Below are positions 6,235-8,885 of a stretch of DNA of 8,885 bases, piece after piece (within the stretch, counting starts at the first letter, position 1; each line of letters opens with the position of its first letter). The DNA comes from GCA-2731375 sp046582635. GTDB taxonomy: Bacteria > Pseudomonadota > Alphaproteobacteria > GCA-2731375. The notes below the pieces were generated by a model. The model saw only the letters and a program-made list of their open reading frames with translations, made no database searches and was not told the origin of the DNA. The translations under genes were made by a program, and so were the position numbers. The stretch spans positions 1-8,885 of the forward strand of contig JAYGEA010000144.1 of the NCBI GenBank assembly GCA_046582635.1, read 5' to 3'.

Positions 6235-7203
6235 ATGCCCGCTTCGCCAGAGCTGCAACGCCACATGCTGCGCCAGATGCAGACCATCCGCCGCTTTGAA
6301 GAGCGCGCCTCGGACGACTATCGGGGTGGCGCCATTTATGGCGTGGTGCATTGCTATATCGGCGAGGAGGCGGTGGCGGTGGGGGTTTGTTCCGCCCTCA
6401 AGGAAACCGACCAAATCATCTCGAACCACCGGGGGCATGGCCATTGCATCGCCAAGGGCGCCGATCTGAACCGCATGATGGCGGAGCTGTATGGCCGGGT
6501 TGACGGCTATTGCAAGGGCAAGGGCGGCTCCATGCATATCGCCGATTTCTCTATCGGCATGCTGGGGGCCAACGGCATCGTGGGGGGTGGTCTTTCCATC
6601 GTTACCGGGGCCGGGCTGGCGGCGCAGATTGCCGGCGAGGGGGGTGTCGCCGTCTGTTTCTTTGGCGACGGGGCCTCGAACGCCGGCTCGTTCCATGAAA
6701 GCCTGAACATCGCGGCAAGTTGGAAATTGCCCATGCTGTATGTCTGCGAACATAATTCCTGGGCCGCCAATACCGCCGCCCAAAAAACCCATGCCAAAGA
6801 TGATGTGGCCGGCCGCGCCGCGGGTTACGGCATGCCGGGCGTGGTGGTGGACGGCAATGACGTGCTGGCGGTTTACGAGGCCGCGACCGAAGCCGTGGCC
6901 CGGGCCCGCGCCGGGGAGGGGCCGACATTGTTGGAATGCAAGACTTACCGCCACCGGGCCCACACCGAACGCGCCGGCGCGGTCGACCCCCGCCCGGTGG
7001 AGGAAATCGCCGCCTGGATGGCACGGGACCCCATCCCCATGCTGGCGGAGCATTTGCAACAGCAGCAGGGCCAGTTCAGCGACAAGGAGTTTCAGGCCAT
7101 GGATGACGAGATCATGACCGCGATCGAGGCTTCCGTCGCCTTCGCCGAGGCCTCTCCATTCCCGGCGCCCGAAGCCGCCCTTGACGATGTGTTCGCGGAG
7201 TAA
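6235..7203 (+). CDS. Thiamine-diphosphate 2-oxoacid/acetoin dehydrogenase E1 component, alpha subunit
   Basis: This 322-residue alpha subunit belongs to a two-subunit (alpha2beta2) ThDP-dependent E1, the decarboxylating or C-C cleaving enzyme of pyruvate, branched-chain 2-oxoacid and acetoin dehydrogenase complexes. The RRFEERA start and SNHRGHGH (63-70), holding the active-site His, are typical. KGGSMHI (97-102) follows, then the ThDP/Mg site from GDGASNAGSFHESLNIAASW (144-163) to CEHNSWAAN (171-179). Asp145 and Asn174 keep the 29-residue spacing expected of the metal ligands. The usual ENN is EHN, with His173 for the first Asn, and the following Tyr is Trp. YRHRAHT (238-244) keeps the catalytic His of the phosphorylation loop, but Gly-His-Ser reads Ala-His-Thr. 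WMARDPI (261-267) is a family hallmark. Length resembles the acetoin/pyruvate AcoA/PdhA class. It is directly followed by the beta subunit. Substrate not determined. Confidence 0.88.
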   Translation: MPASPELQRHMLRQMQTIRRFEERASDDYRGGAIYGVVHCYIGEEAVAVGVCSALKETDQIISNHRGHGHCIAKGADLNRMMAELYGRVDGYCKGKGGSMHIADFSIGMLGANGIVGGGLSIVTGAGLAAQIAGEGGVAVCFFGDGASNAGSFHESLNIAASWKLPMLYVCEHNSWAANTAAQKTHAKDDVAGRAAGYGMPGVVVDGNDVLAVYEAATEAVARARAGEGPTLLECKTYRHRAHTERAGAVDPRPVEEIAAWMARDPIPMLAEHLQQQQGQFSDKEFQAMDDEIMTAIEASVAFAEASPFPAPEAALDDVFAE

Positions 7204-7207
7204 AGGA
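7202..7207 (+). promoter_or_regulatory. Ribosome binding site that decides the E1 beta start
   Basis: AAAGGA overlaps the TAA (7201-7203) of the alpha gene. It lies only 2 nt before the ATG at 7210 but 8 nt before the ATG at 7216. The spacing favours 7216, which also gives the family-typical opening MREISYG. Confidence 0.6.
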
Positions 7208-7215
7208 TCATGAGC

Positions 7216-8175
7216 ATGCGGGAAATTTCATATGGCCGTGCCGGCATGGAAGCTTTGGTGGAGGAGTTGCGCCGCGACCCGACGACCATTCATCTGGCCA
7301 CCGACGCGCCGCCCTCGTTGGTGGAGGAATTTGGCGAACAGCGCATCCGCGCCACGCCGATCACCGAAAACGCCTTTTCCGGTATCGCCATAGGGGCGGC
7401 GGGTTCCGGCCTGCGGCCCATCGTCAACTGGTCCATGGTGACGTTTTGTTTCGTGGCCATGGATCAAATCGTCAACCAGGCCTCCAAGATCCATTACATG
7501 TTCGGCGGGCAGCAGACCTTTCCCATCGTTTTCCGCTCTTCGGTGGGTGGCGGCACGGGCCTGGCGGCACAGCATTCGCAAAGCCCCTATTCGATGTTCA
7601 TGAACCTGGCCGGCCTGAAGCTGATCCTGCCCTCCACGCCCTACGACATGAAGGGGCTGTTGAAATCCGCCATCCGGGACAACAATCCGGTGCTGTCGTT
7701 TGAATCTACCCGCCTCATGGGCCTGAAGGGCGAGGTGCCGGATGAAGATTACACGGTGCCCTTGGGCGTGGCGGATGTGAAACGCACGGGCAGCGACGTC
7801 ACCGTCATCGCCCTGGCCTGGCTGGTGCACGAGGCCTTGGCGGCGGCGGAGGAGCTGGACAGGGAGGGCGTCTCGGTCGAGGTCGTGGACCCCCGTACCC
7901 TGTACCCCCTGGACAATGAAACCATGCGTGCCTCGGTGCGGAAAACCGGACGCCTGGTGATCGCCGACGAGGCCGGCCCGACGGCGGGCGCCGCCGCCGA
8001 AATCGCCGCCCTGATCACCGAGGATCCAGAGACTTTCAAGGCCCTGCAGGCGCCCCCCAAACGGGTCTGCGCCCTGCAGGTTCCCATCCCCTACAGCCCG
8101 GCCATGGAGAACCACGTTTTTCCCGACCGCAAGCGCATCATCGCCGGCATTCGCGAGGTGATGGAATCCGAATAA
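7216..8175 (+). CDS. Thiamine-diphosphate 2-oxoacid/acetoin dehydrogenase E1 component, beta subunit
   Basis: This partner of the E1 alpha subunit has 319 residues from ATG 7216 (321 if ATG 7210 is used; positions below count from 7210). It contributes the glutamate that activates the ThDP cofactor at the subunit interface. That residue is Glu53 in RIRATPITENAFSGIAIGAA. DQIVNQASKIHYMFGGQ (85-101) and AAQHSQSPYSMF (119-130) are diagnostic; His122 lies in QHSQS. LPSTPYDMKGLLKSAIRD (140-157) follows. The C-terminal transketolase-like domain runs from about 195, with VEVVDPRTLYPLD (223-235), KTGRLVIADEA (245-255) and the terminal VPIPYSPAMEN (291-301). Length is standard. The two E1 genes are translationally coupled. 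No E2 lipoyl acyltransferase or E3 gene follows; the next gene is on the opposite strand. The pair must therefore share E2/E3 from elsewhere or work without them. Confidence 0.9.
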   Translation: MREISYGRAGMEALVEELRRDPTTIHLATDAPPSLVEEFGEQRIRATPITENAFSGIAIGAAGSGLRPIVNWSMVTFCFVAMDQIVNQASKIHYMFGGQQTFPIVFRSSVGGGTGLAAQHSQSPYSMFMNLAGLKLILPSTPYDMKGLLKSAIRDNNPVLSFESTRLMGLKGEVPDEDYTVPLGVADVKRTGSDVTVIALAWLVHEALAAAEELDREGVSVEVVDPRTLYPLDNETMRASVRKTGRLVIADEAGPTAGAAAEIAALITEDPETFKALQAPPKRVCALQVPIPYSPAMENHVFPDRKRIIAGIREVMESE

Positions 8176-8318
8176 CACCAAGGTACGGTTGCTGGATGGG
8201 TTGCCGTCTGGCCAGCCTGACGTTGCGTCATTACGCCCCTAATTTGCCTGTTTCATTACCGCAACTTTTGCCTGGGGTCTGGGTTTCCATAGCTTTCGCT
8301 TTTACCTCGGCGCCCCGT

Positions 8319-8358
8319 AAAAAAAATTCACGGCTGGCCGACCGGCTTGGTGGCCGGC
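8319..8358 (-). terminator. Candidate intrinsic terminator of the small exported-protein gene
   Basis: Read on the minus strand, GCCGGCC pairs with GGTCGGC around the 8-nt loop ACCAAGCC, giving seven pairs with one G-U. Eight T follow at 8326-8319, after a 10-nt gap. The site is about 60 bp past the TGA at 8422-8420. The gap between stem and T-run is longer than ideal, so this is only a candidate. Confidence 0.35.
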
Positions 8359-8419
8359 AACCTGGCTATGGCCGCGGCGATGTCGGTTCGGGCGGTAGGC
8401 TGTCCCGTTCAGCGCGCCG

Positions 8420-8698
8420 TCACGATGGCTTGTAGGGCTCCACGCCAAGGATATGCGTGGCTTCATGCAAAGCCTTGATGGACGCACCATGTTTGCCGCT
8501 TTTATGCAGTGCCATGCCCTCGTCGCGCAAAGTCTTGACCTTGATCATCTGCGCCGCGCTCAACCCCGTGGCATTTACCATGGCCTGGGTGATGATCTTG
8601 GCATCCAACGGACAGTGTTTGGCCAAAACCGGCGACGTCAAAGCAACGAGTACCGCCACGCTAACGATAATTCGTTTTATGCTGTCCTCCCATCCCAT
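8420..8698 (-). CDS. Small exported protein with Sec signal peptide, unknown function
   Basis: This short open frame has 92 codons from the ATG at 8698-8696. From residue 8 it reads KRIIVSVAVLVALTSPVLA, a clear Sec signal with positive n-region, hydrophobic core and a VLA cleavage motif, so the mature protein of about 66 residues begins KHCPLDAK and is periplasmic. The mature part is helical, with one Cys near its start and a closing stretch LRDEGMALHKSGKHGASIKA then LHEATHILGV that looks like a single TPR-like helix pair rich in His and Lys. Similar small secreted CPxD...LHxxGKH proteins occur in alphaproteobacteria as far as I recall; no function is known to me. The start is uncertain. A strong GGGAGGA (8691-8685) lies inside the frame, 4 nt before an ATA codon at 8680-8678, which would remove the acidic leader MGWEDS and give an 86-residue precursor. 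Confidence 0.72.
   Translation of the reverse strand: MGWEDSIKRIIVSVAVLVALTSPVLAKHCPLDAKIITQAMVNATGLSAAQMIKVKTLRDEGMALHKSGKHGASIKALHEATHILGVEPYKPS
8685..8691 (-). promoter_or_regulatory. Shine-Dalgarno pointing to an ATA codon
   Basis: GGGAGGA on the minus strand precedes ATA (8680-8678) by 4 nt, while the ATG at 8698 lies upstream of this site and has no comparable ribosome site of its own. It is the main reason to doubt the ATG as the start of the small exported protein. Confidence 0.45.
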
Positions 8699-8836
8699 AG
8701 GCGCCCGTCAATTGCGAGCGAGGATGCGATTGTGTGGACAATTCATACCAAAGAACCTTAACCGAGACTCATTTTGAGGTTTCCACGCCCCGCGATCTCT
8801 GAATCAATGATGGTGAATCGTTTCAGGGAGGTCACC

Positions 8837-8885
8837 ATGGGTGCGGCGATTGCTTTGCGGGAAGATTACGATGCCGCGGATTTAC
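8837..8885 (+). mobile_element. Probable IS630-type transposase, first 16 codons
   Basis: A new frame opens at ATG 8837 with AGGGAGG at 8825-8831, 5 nt upstream, and runs off the right edge. The visible residues, MGAAIALREDYDAADL, resemble the N-terminus of alphaproteobacterial IS630-family transposases, which commonly open with a short leader, then LR-D-DA-LRRLA before a helix-turn-helix. IS630 elements move by DDE transposition into TA dinucleotides. The left end of the element should lie in the preceding 80 bp or so; the stretch from about 8758 (TTAACCGAGACTCATTTTGA) may be near it, but the terminal inverted repeat cannot be confirmed without the other end. Only 16 residues are available, so the family call is moderate. 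Confidence 0.5.

Noticed and set aside
6196..7059. Minus-strand open frame of 287 codons antisense to E1 alpha
   Set aside because: It has shadow composition and no motif, and the opposite strand is a clear E1 alpha with its own ribosome site.
7228..8181. Minus-strand open frame of 317 codons antisense to E1 beta
   Set aside because: It is a GC-rich shadow, Gly/His/Arg-rich without recognisable motifs; the plus strand carries all E1 beta signatures.
8218..8230. Perfect hairpin TGACG-TTG-CGTCA after E1 beta
   Set aside because: It is short and has no T-tract; it could be a chance palindrome.
8196..8435. Plus-strand open frame of 79 codons after E1 beta
   Set aside because: It is rich in Arg and Gly, has no ribosome site, crosses the candidate terminator and resembles no family; the region is treated as intergenic.

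Overview
The window looks like chromosomal DNA from a high-GC alphaproteobacterium, probably of the Rhodospirillales or a close relative. This is inferred from codon use, from a CGTCATTGCCGGGC-type palindromic repeat common in that class, and from protein style. No rRNA, tRNA or CRISPR is visible. Only the far right edge looks mobile.

Left part (1-2963): the start of a LysR-type regulator runs off the left edge on the minus strand. Divergent from it is an AidB-like acyl-CoA dehydrogenase (259-2038), split by a +1 lesion in a run of six C at 611-616. Next is an EamA/DMT membrane transporter (2064-2963), interrupted by an in-frame TAG at 2784-2786. Both lesions are single-base events with well-conserved sequence on either side. 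They are therefore either very recent gene decay or base-call errors. The transporter converges on a minus-strand FAD-dependent DAO-family oxidoreductase (2960-4129), and their stop codons overlap.

Middle part (4130-4914): a 99-bp palindromic intergenic repeat (4171-4269) lies just upstream of a small methyltransferase (4312-4914). This enzyme has the hallmarks of the Hen1 3'-terminal RNA ribose 2'-O-methyltransferase catalytic domain. It stands alone: no Pnkp partner and no Hen1 N-terminal domain are present.

Right part (4986-8175): four plus-strand genes, each with a recognisable ribosome binding site, encode a nitroreductase-family flavoprotein, a MaoC-like hotdog protein whose usual catalytic Asp is replaced by Trp, and the E1 alpha and E1 beta subunits of a thiamine-diphosphate 2-oxoacid (or acetoin-type) dehydrogenase. 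No E2 or E3 gene follows. The first two genes are tightly coupled, as are the last two, with a 90-nt gap between the pairs. The set could form one small catabolic or redox operon, but no substrate can be read from the sequence.

Right edge (8176-8885): a small exported protein is encoded on the minus strand. Its best Shine-Dalgarno points to an ATA codon rather than to the upstream ATG. Beyond it, the first 16 codons of a probable IS630-type transposase begin at 8837.

The most interesting items are the stand-alone Hen1-like RNA methyltransferase, the orphan E1 pair with its odd MaoC partner, the possible ATA start, and the two clustered gene lesions.
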